Assembly (NCBI RefSeq): GCF_030269925.1
Contig: NC_085124.1
Location: 13,392,001 to 13,456,000 of the forward strand
DNA: 64,000 nucleotides
Direction of reading: 5' to 3'
DNA from: Bombyx mori
Lineage: Eukaryota > Arthropoda > Insecta > Lepidoptera > Bombycidae
Shown: one piece after another, positions 44,690 through 57,694 of the stretch
How the letters are laid out: every line of letters begins with the position of its first letter
How positions within the stretch are numbered: the first letter of the stretch is position 1
Program-made: the position numbers and the translations under genes
Notes under the pieces: model-generated
What the model was told of the DNA's origin: nothing
The model's database searches: none
Seen by the model: the letters and a program-made list of their open reading frames with translations, nothing else

Positions 44690-45299
44690 CTGGAAAAGAA
44701 AAGGTTAGGGGTTAGTTAGATTGGGCTTTGAACCGTACGGCTCCTAAGATTTAGTCGCAAACTCCAATAACAATGAACACATTAAAAGCATTTTGACAAT
44801 ATTGAAATGACCGTCTTCCATCTTGAAGATGTTAGATTTTAATAAATATTGAGCATAACTCTTTGACCAGTTTTGTAATATTAACACATTGTACGTGGGC
44901 TCCACGAAAACGTAGGATTCTTTAACTTGGTAATCCGCCTTTTTTTGCCATCATGATTACACCGATCTTCATTTTGTCAGTGTTTTACGAAAATGTACAA
45001 CATTTTCAATATTTTCTTTACGTGCCTATTGATCGGTAAATAAGTGAATTATGTCAGCCGCTCGGTCTTTACATGTCTTAAATTCAACCGACGTACAATC
45101 TACGAGAACTAAAAACTATATATGTAATTATTTTTTAAAACTTAAAACCTAGTTTACTTTTTCTTTACACTTAACGTTGGTTGTAATGTAACAGTATGCC
45201 AAAATGCAGATTGCATTCTTTGCATGCGAGTTTGTGGTCTATTGGTTTAATCTCGCCTACGTCTTCTGATGGTACCATTTGGCGAATGAATCGAGGCAT

Positions 45300-45476
45300 G
45301 TAGTGGTGGCGGTGGTGGTAGTGGTGCTAGTAGTGGTGGTAGTGATGATGGTGGTGGTAGTGATGATGGTGGTGGTAGTGATGATGGTGGTGGTAGTGAT
45401 GATGGTGGTGGTGGTGGTGGTGGTGATTGTGGTGGTAGTAGTGGTGGCGGTGGTGGTAGTGGTAGTGGTGGTGATG
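45300..45476. repeat. GGT/GAT micro-minisatellite
   Basis: A purine/T-biased run of GGT, AGT and GAT triplets. Its core is an 18-bp unit, GGTGGTGGTAGTGATGAT, repeated about four times near 45340-45412. All long open frames across it are produced by the repeat. Confidence 0.9.
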
Positions 45477-45498
45477 ACAAAGATCGTCGCGAACATAC

Positions 45499-45614
45499 CG
45501 AGCAGGAGTGTCCGTGTGCGGTGCAGTGCGGGTCCGGGTCCCGCGGCCGTCGCCAGTCACGTCTGCCGGAGCGGCAGTAACTTCCGATGCCTGTTACTGC
45601 AAAATTTTGATGTT
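45499..45614 (-). other. Candidate exon upstream of eIF5 (minus strand)
   Basis: On the minus strand, acceptors TTTTGTTACAG (exon from 45614) or ATTTTGCAG (from 45596) precede a GC-rich stretch that ends at a strong donor, GTATGTTC. One frame is open (GSYCRSGRRDWRRPRDPDPH), but it does not join in phase to the next candidate exon. It may be an untranslated eIF5 5' exon or chance. Confidence 0.3.
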
Positions 45615-45737
45615 CTGTAACAAAACACACACACATACACAAATTAACGTGCGACCGGTTACGTCACGCAACCCTTAATCGACATTATTTAAGAGTTCGT
45701 TAAGTTACGAGATAAGCTACGTTTAGTGTGAGTGTTT

Positions 45738-45925
45738 AGCCCACTGAGTTTCTCGCCGGATCTTCTCAGTGGGTCGCGTTTCCGACCCGGCGGTAGATTC
45801 TGCGAAGCACTGCCCTTGCTATGGTCAGTGTTTGCAGCACTCTCGGTTTGAGCCCCGTGAGCTCACCTACATGTTAGGGCCAAGGTGAAATAGCCTCTCA
45901 AGACTATCAGCATAGGTAGGAAAGC
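45738..45925 (+). mobile_element. Bm1-like SINE
   Basis: AGCCCACTGAGTTTCTCGCC through CATAGGTAGGAAAGCAAAG. It lies between two candidate minus-strand exons. Confidence 0.87.
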
Positions 45926-45941
45926 AAAGTGAGTGTTGTAC

Positions 45942-46050
45942 CTTCGCACGGTATATCTGGTTGTGTTAAGCGTCATGCACCCTCGACGGCTGGCGGCCGT
46001 TCCTCCTGTGGCAACACACCGACTACTCTCCGCGCACAGTACTGATGTTT
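45942..46050 (-). other. Candidate exon upstream of eIF5 (minus strand)
   Basis: Acceptor TTGTTGTTGCAG and donor GTACAACA bracket 109 bp. One frame is open (SVLCAESSRCVATGGTAASR) and contains an ATG near the end; the join to 45499-45614 soon meets a stop. I do not recognise the product. Confidence 0.3.
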
Positions 46051-46102
46051 CTGCAACAACAAAAAAACCTTTACATTTATCTAATGAGCTGTTTGAGTCG
46101 AT

Positions 46103-46408
46103 TTTTTTCCTACCTAAGCTGAGAGCCTTGAGAGGCTATTTCAGCGTAACCTTAACTAGTAGGTGAGCTCACGGGGCTCAAACCTGACGACCTTGCTAAC
46201 ACGAACTTTAGCAAGAGTCGTGCTTCGCAGAATCTACCACCGGATCGGAAACGCGACTGAGAAGATCCGGCGAGAAACTCAGTGGGCTGTGTCTGAGGGT
46301 TAATTTACTCGTCGAGCCCTTCGTCGCAAGCGACGGGTTCGACGAGAACGATGACCGGTGCTTGAGGCACCTAGAAGCACCGTTAGTGGATCGGGAGGAT
46401 CCGAAATG
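46103..46408 (-). mobile_element. Bm1-like SINE, long copy, minus strand
   Basis: TTTTTTCCTACCTAAGCTGA through CACCGTTAGTGGATCGGGAG. It includes the head region with the CTTCGTCGCAAGCGACGGG hairpin and a second hairpin near GGTGCTTGAGGCACC. Confidence 0.88.
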
Positions 46409-46991
46409 ACGTAACTAAGTGAGTTTATTTGAATCTCTAAAAGTTTCCATTAATGTCGTAGGTACTTGTGGAGTAAATCAACCAAACAACTAAGACCTAT
46501 ATAGTGTTTCACGAAATTTTCGGGCAAACAAACCGATATTCGTTCAAATATTGTCATAATATGCGCACGTATTACGCAAACAGAGCCATTATCAAACATG
46601 CAACGGCTGAATCCGTCAAGAAAAAATAAACGTTTACATTTTCGATTAATTTAATACTTAGATAAGTAAAACATACATGACGTCATCGGAGTTTAAGCTT
46701 TTAACAATCAAAAAGTAAAAGTAACTTGACATGAAGTAAGCACTACGCGCGTGCGCCTTGAGTCGTAAGATGGAAATTTTAAGTAAGAACGTACGCAAAA
46801 TAACATGAGTTTTGTGCTTTGGGTCAGAAGTAGTCATGATATTCCAGATTTAACGAAGGGAACGACTTAGCGAAAGAGAGCCATTCTCGAGTCGAACAGG
46901 AGTCAGAAAGGCTTAAGCTCAACTCCAGCGTCTGTATGGGCCACCCCCGCCAGTGGTTCGGAGCAAGGTGTCTCTCATCCATGTAGCGGAT

Positions 46992-47276
46992 TTCATTTTG
47001 GATCCTCACGATCCACTAACGGTGCAAAAGCACCGTTGGTGCTTGAGTTACCTAAAAAGGTAACTCAAGCACCGGTCATCATTCTCGTCGAAACCGTCGC
47101 TTGCGGCGAAGGGCTCTGCGAGTAAATTAACCCATAGACACAGCCCACTGAGTTTCTCGCCGGTTCTTCTCAGTGGGTCGCGTTTCCGATCCGATGGTAG
47201 ATTCTGCGAAGCACTGCTCTTGCTAGGGTTAGTGTTAGCAACGTCGTCAGGTTTAGGTAGCTTTAAGTAGGAAAAA
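46992..47276 (+). mobile_element. Bm1-like SINE, long copy, plus strand
   Basis: GATCCACTAACGGTGCAAAA, GTTACCTAAAAAGGTAACTC, then the usual body ending TTTAGGTAGCTTTAAGTAGG. About 30 bp of the 3' body is deleted after GTCGTCAGG. Confidence 0.85.
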
Positions 47277-47756
47277 GAAAAAGTCCGTGTAGCGTCCGTC
47301 CTTTTTGCAATTATTACCTTTTTTTTGTACAAATCACCATACAAAATCACCGGGCGGGTGGGGTATAAGGGAGTTGAACCTCACCAAAACTCCTGCCGCT
47401 CACAGCCGGCGCGCGACCCCGGTTCGGGCCGGAGCCCTGTCGCTGCCATTGAGACGGCGGGACACGGTTGGCGTAGAGCATATTACACCCATCCCGCAAT
47501 TATTACCCTAGCTCTCTCTAGCATGCGCGCGGTCAGAATGGAATAGGTACAAACGTAACAGGTTCATTGATAAAGCCGAGGCCGGTGCCCCTAACCAGAG
47601 TCATAGCTAAATTCGGAGCTGGTTCGGAGCGCTAACACATCCCAGCACACCTCATTATTTTCTGTGACAGTCGGGTAAAACGAAACTTTTATGAACTGTT
47701 CTCGAAAAACACATGAAAGTTTCCCATTGAAAAAGTTTTTTTTTATAATGGCTTAT

Positions 47757-47843
47757 ACTAGCTTCACCGAATTGTAGGCGAGCTCACGGGAAACTGCTAA
47801 CATCTGCCCGGAAAAGTGTAGTACGTCACTGAATCTACCAGCG
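47757..47843 (-). mobile_element. Degenerate Bm1-like fragment
   Basis: GTAGGCGAGCTCACGGGAAA and GAATCTACCAGCGGATAG keep the order of the family in reverse, much diverged. Confidence 0.45.
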
Positions 47844-48303
47844 GATAGCAATTGTGAAGACACGACATCCAAATTCCAAAAGGAACAACACCAATGCATT
47901 TGTCAAATAAAATCCCTCACAGCGAAACCTATTGTTTTTGCGACAATCTTACTAAAAATTCCAACTTACTTTTATTCCAAACGCTAGGCATCAGATTTCA
48001 GAAGCTGACACGTCGATACCAAAACAAAACATTCGCACACGACACGTCCTTGGACATTGCAAAGCCATTGGTCAATCGTACATTTCTCGCACACGTGTGA
48101 GGCGGATCGTAAACGCTGTTGCTAGTTTCGGTGGCAGATTTATAATCGAGAAAATTTAATATTATTTTTTTAAGTGTTGAAATACACGTGGCGATATTGG
48201 TGTTTGACCATCTGAATTCATCAGTTAGACTACCACTAGTGCGAGACGTTAATCTAATCAGACTTTTGCGTTGAATTCCCAACTAATGAAAGTTGTTATA
48301 ACT

Positions 48304-48438
48304 TCCAATAAAAGCCAGCGGCAATAGGCAGCGGCTTGGCTCTGCTCCTGGCATTGCTGAAGTCCATGGGCGACGGTAACCACTTACCATCAGGTGGGCC
48401 GTACGCTCGTCTGCCTACAAAGGCAATAAAAAAAAAAA
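48304..48438 (+). mobile_element. Short 3' end of the same non-LTR family
   Basis: GGCAGCGGCTTGGCTCTGC through CAGGTGGGCCGTACGCTCGT and an A run repeat the last 135 bp of the 20334-20705 copy. It is strongly 5' truncated. Confidence 0.7.
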
Positions 48439-49289
48439 GCCGTATGTATACCTGACACGAGTTTCAGTAAGGCACTAATTTCCGAGGGATCTATCGTTAC
48501 AACGATTTTAAAATATATTTTGAATTTCTGATGTGTTGAATTGTTGCTAACGCCATGATCATGGACAAACTTCAGACAGTAGCGCGGGTAGACCGAAATA
48601 TCCCGTTTCCGAATGTTGTATGGAAAAGTTGGCACTTCAAGGAAGATCTGTGTCATATGACCAGAGTATAATTTTAACAAAAGAGTGTCATTTCCAAATT
48701 TGGCTATAGTTTATAACGGAAGATGAACGGACTTTACGGGTTGTTACTAAAAATAATGTGGCAATAAATAACTTTGTTTTGTGCCTCTCAAAATGAATGC
48801 TTTGTTTATTAGGAATTTTATGATGATGATGATCATAAACAAGTGTAAACAGATTCATCAATATTTTTGTTTGAATTTTAAACAGAATTTCGTTGATAAT
48901 TCAGTTGATTAAACACAAGATCGAGCTGGCCAGAAAGTGGCAGTTTTGTTGTTCTATACCTACTTTATAACTCCATCAAGCGCCAAGATAAAATTATTGT
49001 TACTTTATTGGGCCGGTCTAGTGCCAGAGAATAGCCACGTGACCACTACTCACAATAATTTACTCAAATATCAAGGACGACATTAACATATAACGCAACA
49101 TATGAAATTAATGGTTATTAATAACAATCTTGATGTCCGCTTTTTTGAATGTAGATCTTAAGATAGTAAATACCAAAATAAGTGATAGTTATGTGTTACA
49201 CGCCTTAAAATTACCGCCACTAAGAAGTGTCTTTCTGTCTTTATTGCAACGAGTAATGTGGTGGGCAGTACGCAGTAGACAGACAGGCT

Positions 49290-49570
49290 TTTTTCCCCTA
49301 CCTAATCATTGGTAACCTAAGGGGCTATTCCAACTACTCTCGGACGGGTATCATCTACGTTCACGGGGCTCACCTTAGGAGAACTTGCTAACGCTAACCA
49401 TAGCGGGTGCACTGCTTCGCTGGATCTACCATCGCGACCCACTGAGAAGATCCAATGAGAAATTAAGTTGGTTCTGTCTACAGATTATACGCCAAACTCT
49501 TATAGACCGGTGCTCAAGGTGCCTAAAACCACCAAGAGTAAATCAGGAGAATCCGATAAGACATGTTTGG
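49290..49570 (-). mobile_element. Diverged Bm1-like SINE, minus strand
   Basis: CCCCTACCTAATCATTGGTA, GTTCACGGGGCTCACC, CATCGCGACCCACTGAGAAG and AGACCGGTGCTCAAGGTGCC follow the family order, with many changes. Confidence 0.7.
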
Positions 49571-50239
49571 GGGAGAAGTCTTTGCGTTGCGCCGTCTTCT
49601 GGGTCGGAAACGAGGCAGAGGCATTGTTGTTCCCCAAGCATTACCAGCTTTCATTAACATTATCAAAATTGATAGAAAAAGAGCATAATCAAGCTTACTT
49701 AGCCGGAGCTGAATCGTAACTAGTGTGCGTATACAAAACTAAGTCCGAAGACAATGGTCATTGACAGCGCTCTCTAATCCACCCGGGGTACCCAAGACAT
49801 AAGAATCATAGGGATTGTGTGAAGTTGTCGAGTCTTGAACGGATAAGATGTCCTGTATATTGCAATAATTGTGACTATGCCAGAGTACAAATCCCACAGA
49901 GACCCTAATTTCGGTACGCACCTATTGACAAAATATATTGATTTGACAACGAGAATAAAACGTTTTTTCGTTCTACCGATATCGCATAAAACTCAACAAT
50001 TGTCTCGGTTCAGGTTATCGCTAAATCACTAAGCACAGCGCCGATAAGAGCGTCAAGTGACACCGCGTATACAATCACGTTATGAGTGACCCATGAATTT
50101 CTGTACTGGCCGGCAGTTATAAATACTGAATTTATTTAAATCATAATTGCGTAATATGTTAAGTACGATATGTTAAGTAAGACTGGTTATAGACCGTTCC
50201 TACGTAAAGGGACTCTATTTTTAGCAATCAATTTCCTAG

Positions 50240-50600
50240 TTTTTTTTTAATAGCTTATATGAGCGGACAATATCTCGGCCTACCTTGTGTTAAAAGTCTT
50301 TACCGGAGTTCATAAAAAGCAACAAATTAAATGTCCTCCACCGGACTTGAAATACGAGTTCTGTCCCAGTTTTACAGCACAACGGCTGCCCCACACTTTA
50401 ATAGTTATCCGGTGGTAGATTCTGCGAAGCACTGCTTTTGCTAGGGTTAGTGTTGGCCACGTCGTCAGGTTTAAGCCTCGTGAGCTCACCTACTCGTTAG
50501 GGTTATGCTGAAATAAGTCTCTCAAGACCATCAGATTAGGTAGAAAAGCACTTTAGAAAAACACTTCAAACCGAAACGCATTACGGCGGCTTCAGGGTTG
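50240..50600 (-). mobile_element. Degenerate tRNA-related SINE split by a Bm1-like insertion
   Basis: GGACAATATCTCGGCCTACC and AACGGCTGCCCCACACTTTA precede the insertion; TTCAAACCGAAACGCATTAC follows it. Confidence 0.7.
50406..50551 (+). mobile_element. Bm1-like SINE fragment inside another SINE
   Basis: ATCCGGTGGTAGATTCTGCG through GATTAGGTAGAAAAGC. The second SINE family resumes after it (CTTCAAACCGAAACGCATTA at about 50563), so this is a nested insertion. Confidence 0.78.
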
Positions 50601-51597
50601 AAATTGAAAATGAAAAGGCAACCACCAGACATGAGGATAACGGATTGAAACTAAAAGTACAACCAGTTCATTTATTAACTATCTTCCTCCAAGCAGATGC
50701 TTGAGCCATAGCATCTTTAACGACAGCAGAAACTATTTTTTGACCAATGTTTATAACAAGAAATAAACCATAAATCAATCGATAAAATTCGTTTTGCAAT
50801 TTAAAAATCAAATGGAAATGTTACAAAATTCTACTATCAGTATACGTGTTCGTGCATACTTAACGTATGGACGACGCTGATACGTTATTATTAATGTTTA
50901 GCAAATAACCGCTACATGTCTTCGATAAAGAACAAACGCTACTACATGTTTTACATAAAATTAATGAATTGCTATATATTACTATGATAAGCATAAAAGT
51001 TATTTAAGACCACTTATATTGGAAAGACGGTTTTAATGAATGAATGAAAAAAAAACCGCGAAATTAATCGGTATGTTTTGAGAGAAATCTTAGGAAAAAC
51101 ATGGATTCCAAAAAGTATATTCACGAAATAGCTTATAAAAACATCCAAGAGGAAATAAAATACTGCACGATTTGCGGGATCAAGTCGCAATGCGGTAATG
51201 CACTGCGTCTTACAGCATACGCGGCCGTAAATATTACGTACATATGTAGGTACGTACATAGGAAACTTATATTAAGTACTACTTAAGTAAGTTGGAAATT
51301 AACGAATCATCAAAAATGCCATTACAATCATTTGCCAAAAAAATAGTAGGTATCTACTATTTATGTATTGATTTCGGCAAAAGTGACGAAAAAATCTAAG
51401 AATAAAAACAGCGCGAAATATATTTTACTGTTTCATAAATAAACCATAATATTCTCAATACAGGTACCTACGAATTGTCTTTATTCGATTTTACTCATTT
51501 CAACGATATTCGCGATATTCAAATTTTAATTTAAGCGGCTCGTATGCTATGGCATTGCCCATTCGACATTTCATCAAGGGGTTACATTATATTGTAC

Positions 51598-51945
51598 TTT
51601 TTTTTAATTGCTTAAATGGGTGGACGAGCTCACAGCCCACCTGGTGTTAAGTGGTTACTGGAGCCCATAGACTTCTACAACATCACTGCTTCACGGCAGA
51701 AATAGGCAGGGCGGTGGGACCTACCCGCGCGGACTCACAAGAGGTCCTACCACCAGTAATTACGCAAATTATAATTTTGCGGGTTTCATTTTTATTACAG
51801 GATGTTATTCATTCACCGTGGAAGTCAATCGTGAGCATTTGTTGAGTATGTATTTCATTAGAAAATTGGTACCCGCCAGCGAACACCGGTGCATCGCTCA
51901 ACACAATGCACCGGACGTCTTATCCTTTAGGCCACGACGACTTCG
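51598..51945 (-). mobile_element. tRNA-related SINE, minus strand, internally deleted
   Basis: GCTTAAATGGGTGGACGAGC through GTCTTATCCTTTAGGCCACG. About 90 bp between CTTCTACAACAT and CACTGCTTCACG is lost. The tRNA-like head is kept. Confidence 0.85.
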
Positions 51946-52393
51946 TAGAAGCTCAAAAGTCGGTCCATTGCACTGAGAGAGGTCAACAGAAGAATAACGT
52001 CTATTTACTTTTTATAGTTTCAACCAGATATAAACAATAAAAACGCGCTTAAGTTTTCACAAAATATACGGTACTTCTATACATCCGTCATATTATCGTG
52101 AACCTATTGCTACCAAAGTGAACGACACGTCCAAATCTGTTTAACGTGAAAATTTACACACGTATCAAGGAGCGCGATGACAATATAATAATTTTATTAC
52201 TTTTTCTTAATATCCTGACCAGGATCAGCAGGACAAAAAGATGTTTTATTAAATTTTTAAGGTTGCTTGATATTTCTAACGCATTCTGTCAAGTTTTTAA
52301 GTTAAATTTACTTTTTGTTGCAATACAAAACAAAAAGTAGTTTTCACGTTCAAATCGGACGTCATGACGATCCAATATAGACAATTCTAAGCC

Positions 52394-52588
52394 ATAGACA
52401 CAGCCCACTGAGTTTCTCGCCGGATCCTCTCAGTGGGTCGTGTTTCCGATCCGATGGTAGATTCTGCAAAGCGCTGCTCTAGGGCTAGTATTAGCAACGC
52501 CCCCAGGTTTGAGCCCCGAGAGCTCACCTAAACGTTAAGTTACGCTGACATAGCCTCTCAAGCCAGTTTAGGTAGAAAAAAAAAAACC
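52394..52588 (+). mobile_element. Bm1-like SINE
   Basis: GCCATAGACACAGCCCACTG through GTTTAGGTAGAAAAAAAAAA, 5' truncated with a poly-A end. Confidence 0.86.
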
Positions 52589-52589
52589 A

Positions 52590-54607
52590 GACAATATGGC
52601 TCTTATTTCCAAAACAATAAAACATTTCGTAATTCGCTAAATTCAATGTGATACGGTATGCGGGTCGGATCCGGTCGTGTAACGCGACTCGGGACACGAG
52701 GAGACAATCCGATACGACGCGTGCAACGCAGGGGGGTGTGACCGCGAACTAGTGCAGTTTTCACGCAAATATACAGAGGTATTTGGTCCGCTTGAAAAAC
52801 AGTCAAAATAGTCTTTCAGCTGTGTGAAACGCTTTTTTTTCCATTTGAACACTCTCAACCCTGGTTGTTTTAAATGTAACTAAAATCTAGCTAAAAAAGT
52901 ATAGATTTTTGCCACCTGAATTTTTTAATTCTTCTTTTGAATTTAGTTCATTCATGTTCAAAATGTAGTCTTAGCGACGGATTTTTTATAAATCTACACT
53001 ATGTTTATTGTTAGACCACATAATAAAATAAAATTTACAATTTTTGAAATAGCGTGTTCACTCGTGTTAACGTAGAAAAAAGTAAATAAAAAATCGCACT
53101 TTTTTCTAGATGCAAAAAAGTACCAAGCTCTTTTTTACAACCCTGACAACGTGTATAAGAAAGTTTACTATGATTTACAAATATTAATGTGGATACTTAA
53201 CATGTCATCTGTTATCGAGCAACACTTCCGGCCTCACATAATAAATTATTTACGAACTTAGGAAATATATAGAACTTATTATTCTTATAATATAACTAGT
53301 AATTTCATAATCAAGTAAATAGTTCATTCATATTTTTTTATACTTATAATATTTTATTGGCGCCTTCCGCTTGACAGCTTCCGGCGCAATAAGCCTTAAT
53401 GTTATTTGTTACATAATTCGATATTATTAAATAATAATTGTACGTAAATAATCGGGAGAATAATTAAGATGAACAATGTTTAATATAACCTACTCAGTTT
53501 GTATTAAAATAGGTCAAGATGATTGTATAAATACCGACGGTTAGCATATCTCTGTTGCATTCGTATTCTACCCACCGTAACGTGTACTAAAGAGAATATA
53601 TTATTTCGTGTGGATGTAAATTGTCTCAATTGTCGCCGCCACCCTGAGGATCCGTTTATACATCGTTACAGACATTTTGTTTAGATAACCTTGTGACGAA
53701 ACCAATAAACTTTCAATTGGGAGCTTCTTTATTTGATGGAATTTATTTGTCACGTCTGTAAGACGAGGAAACCTTTCATAACCCGAACAAACATCCGGCG
53801 ACAACACATAAACACGCCGGTGTCCTATTGCGGCTTCCGTTTGTCAGATATCGTTATACAAGCATCTATCAACACTTCTAATATAATTATTGTTATAACA
53901 GAAGCGACCTATTTATAAACTATCACGGTTTCTATTTATAGTGCGTACTGCTTATTAAATAACAATGTCGCTATTTTTTAAATTAAAATGTTCATCCAAT
54001 ACACATAGTGGATTTCTTACTCAAATTGCCTATCTTTGTAGAATTCTTTAAGAAAGTGCTAATTTTTTTGTTTTAAATATCGATCTCCTTTAATCTGTTT
54101 CCACTAAATTAAAATTGTATAATATTCTGGTGCAATTTTTTTTATAAAAAACTGCAAATGTTATAATATCAGCTATAACTGTAACTCATTTGTTTCATCC
54201 TGTTCACAGAGCAATATTTTGTCACTCTAAAAGTTGCAGCTAAGAAAAACTTTAGTGACAGATCACGGTAGGGAAATGAAGAACTTTCCCAGCAAGTTTT
54301 TATAAACCGCAACATCTAAGTTTCAAAGTTTTTTTTTGTCAAGAGTTTGAAAATTGAAAACGAATTTTTGCTGTCTTTTTAGGATTGTAATTACATGGAT
54401 CGAAACCTTATGAAAAGTTTAAATTACCGCTCCAAGCTCTTTAACCGACCCGACCGAGGAGAGCGTGCCATTTCGGAACATTATGAAAAGATAGATTGTA
54501 TGCAAATCGTTAAGTAAATGCGTAATAAATACAATCATCTATGTTCCTACACCTGTGACAAGTCTTGCAAGATGTCTACAGTTGGAAGCCTCTCTGCAAT
54601 GTAATTC
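52590..54607. other. Gene-free stretch
   Basis: A CpG-richer patch at 52660-52760 (GGTCGTGTAACGCGACTCGG type) stands out. The rest is AT-rich with no recognised repeat or exon. Confidence 0.4.
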
Positions 54608-54797
54608 AGCCCACTGAGTTTTTCACCGATCTTCTCAGTAGGTCGCGTTTCCGATCCAGTGGTAGATTCTGCGAAGCACTGCTCTTGCTAGGGCCAGTGT
54701 TAGCAACACTTCCGGTTTGAGCTCCGTGAGCTCACCTACACGTTAAGGTGAAGCTGAAATAGCCTCCCAGTACTATCAGCATAGGTAGAAAAAAAGA
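54608..54797 (+). mobile_element. Bm1-like SINE
   Basis: CAGCCCACTGAGTTTTTCAC through CAGCATAGGTAGAAAAAAAG, 5' truncated. Confidence 0.86.
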
Positions 54798-55249
54798 AGG
54801 CAACATAATCATAATAGTAACGTAATTAGGGACGTCCTTGTTTGTTGTGATTGAGCTGTTTGCCTGCCAATTCAAATGTTTTCATAACGCGCATCTCATA
54901 TCCAAAAATTCGTAGGCAACTGCAGTGATAGTGACAGCATCATTTAAGGAACGGACTGGGCATACTTATTACTGTGCCGCAATATTTAATAATGCGTAAT
55001 AGTGTTATATTTTCGTAGTCAGATGACCGTCTGTCTCTCCGGAGCAAGTTACAAGAGGCGAGCAAGGTTAAATTAATTCGTCGCGTGCAAATTAAATTCA
55101 CAGGTACTCTCGTGTAGATGTGAAATGTGCTGTTGCGGATTTAGTTTCTAGGGAAACTTTACTAAAACGTTTTGCGTCGGTAAACATCAGTTTAATCAAC
55201 GTTGAACTACATTGTATATATATCGACTTTGTATATACTTATATGTATA

Positions 55250-55470
55250 TTTTTTTATTGCTTATATAGATGGACGAACTCACATCCCACCTGGTGTAAG
55301 TGGTTACTGGAGCCCATATACATCAATAACGTAAATGCGCCACACATCTCGTGATATAAGTTCTAAGGTCTCCGTATAGTTACAACGGCTGGCATTACTG
55401 CTTCACGGCAGAAATAGGCGGGGCGGTGGTACCTACCCGTGCGGACTCACAAGAGGTCCTACGACCAGTC
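55250..55470 (-). mobile_element. tRNA-related SINE, minus strand
   Basis: TTATTGCTTATATAGATGGA through CACAAGAGGTCCTACGACCA, with a short internal deletion. Confidence 0.85.
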
Positions 55471-56708
55471 TGCCTAACTGTGCAAAATTTTCGTATTGCT
55501 AATCCATTCTCCCATTATCGTAATACATTTCATCAAATCCTTTGAGCCCCCACAAAAGCCCCCAAAGAATATTAAGGCATATTTGCTTTCAACGTAACCC
55601 ATTTGCGAAAGGGGCCTTTACAACGCTCGGAAGGCTCACAGGACTATAGGCGTAGAGGGTGAGAGGGGTGTTAGGTCCGGCGCATGCGCTGTTACTACGG
55701 TATCGATTCCAGACGCAGGTTTCTAGACTAGAATTTTTTAAATTGCATTCGAGATAAAAGCCACCGCTCCCGGAGATTTTACTTTAATGGAACATCCAAT
55801 ACAAAGGACATGTTCCCGGTAACGAAGCGTTGAAAGCCTTTTAAATTCAATTTTGCCTTTGAAAGGTTACAACTTTGTATAGTTTAATTTCGCTGATATT
55901 CTCTTGCCTAGGTTCTTTTGATTGCATATTTACGTAAAAGCGTTTAGTATTATTTCAATTGGTATTCTATTCAACTCACAATCTTTTTTTTTACTCAGCT
56001 AAATAATATAATAGACTTTATTTTAAAATTCTCCATTCTCTAATTAAACAGTAATATGTTTATTAAAATAAAAAAATAATTACATCTTTCGTTTTATTCA
56101 CCCTATTAATGTTTATCAGGATATTAGAGCGATGATATAAAATTATTAGCTTATTCATCAATCCTTGATGCGTGTGCAATTTTTCAAGATAATCGGTCGT
56201 TTTAAAATCTGTGAGAATGACGTACGACAAATCTGATACAAACATACATACATCCCAAGCTAATAAAATCGTGTTAGTTATTGACCGTTCACTTGACATT
56301 GTACACCGTGATAATATCATGTTAGTAAGACAAACATGATTGATTACGCTTTCATTTTAATTCTCGTAAATGCTTTTTTATCTAAATGGCTATTACTTTC
56401 TAGTTCATATACATGAATACATAGAATACTCTAGAACATATGTATATTAAAACTCTCAATATGTATCGAGGGATGGAAGGCTTATTTGGTTTAAGCGACA
56501 TTCATCTTTGTAATTAACGGTGCATTTTATTTGGTATTCATATCAACAGTTTTCAATGTTTTTTAAATGAACTTCAATTAAGTTTACTCCATTCATTCAT
56601 AGCTAAAGAAGTTTTTTTGTTATGTAACATAATTAGAGTTGCAGTTATCAATTGCTCTAAACATGTCAATGTTATTTTATGTCTTACTGTAAACCCTGTC
56701 GGTAATCC

Positions 56709-56740
<32 letters not shown>

Positions 56741-57115
56741 AAAATAATAATAAAAAAATTGTGATTATGATACCATAACAACAACATAACAAATATATTA
56801 ACATAAAAAAACTTTAGCTTTTCCAAATTTTATACCTTAAAATGGCTCTCCTATGAAGTTGCAAAAAAGTCGCTTAAAACAAACAGTCTTTCACCGCTCG
56901 ATATGATAACTCAATTTTATATCCCTACAGAGAATTTAGAACACAAATTGAACAAAAGCGTCTATAGAGTCACGATCGAACGAGTAAAAAAAAGCGAGAA
57001 TAAGTCCCCTCTTAATTGGATCGATGAACTCTCGTAGACTCTCGAAAGCATTTAGGTAATCAAACGAAAACGTTGAAGTGTTCTTACGTCAATATTATGG
57101 TATTATTTCTGCATA
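55471..57115. other. Gene-free stretch
   Basis: AT-rich with one GC-richer patch at about 55600-55700 and the (AAAT)n tract. Nothing coding is recognised. Confidence 0.4.
56711..56755. repeat. (AAAT)n microsatellite
   Basis: AATAAATAAATAAATAAATA and following AATAAT units make a simple tetranucleotide tract. Confidence 0.85.
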
Positions 57116-57359
57116 TTTTTTTTATTGCTTAAATGGGTGGACGAGCTCACAGCCCACCTGGTGTTAAGTGGTTACTGGAGCCCATAGACATCTATAACGT
57201 AAATGCGCCACCCACCTTGAGATGTAAGTTCTAAGATCTCAGTATAGTTACAACGGCTGCCTCACCCTTCAAACCGAAACGCATTATTGCTTCACGGCAG
57301 AAATAGGCGGGGTGGTGGTACCTACCCGTGCGGACTCATAGAGGTCCTGCCACCAGTAA
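57116..57359 (-). mobile_element. tRNA-related SINE, minus strand
   Basis: TTTTTATTGCTTAAATGGGT through GAGGTCCTGCCACCAGTAAA. 3' half only. Confidence 0.88.
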
Positions 57360-57694
57360 AAAGCAGTCAGGCAACCCTGCGTCAAATCCATTTGAAATTT
57401 TGGGGGGGGACCTTTACTGTAAGACCCTAGTGCACTTTGTAACAAAATTGAAAAGTATTAAATTAACAACTTTTTTTTTTTAATTGTAATAAAACCAATT
57501 TAAATAATTTAATTTTTCCTACTGCATTAGTCTAACTTTTTCCCGCGACTCAGTCCGCGTGGACTAGTTACTTTCGCATAACGCAAAATTGGACCCCCAC
57601 TTCATTAACGTAGAAAGTGAAAATATTTTTGAATTATAGAATGTTAAGGAGCAATTTAAACTCTTATTTTTAAACATTCTTTATTAGTGCTCCA

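Noticed and set aside
45247..45642. Several long open frames rich in Pro, Thr, His or Val
   Set aside because: They are produced by the GGT/GAT repeat, which is open in many frames on both strands.
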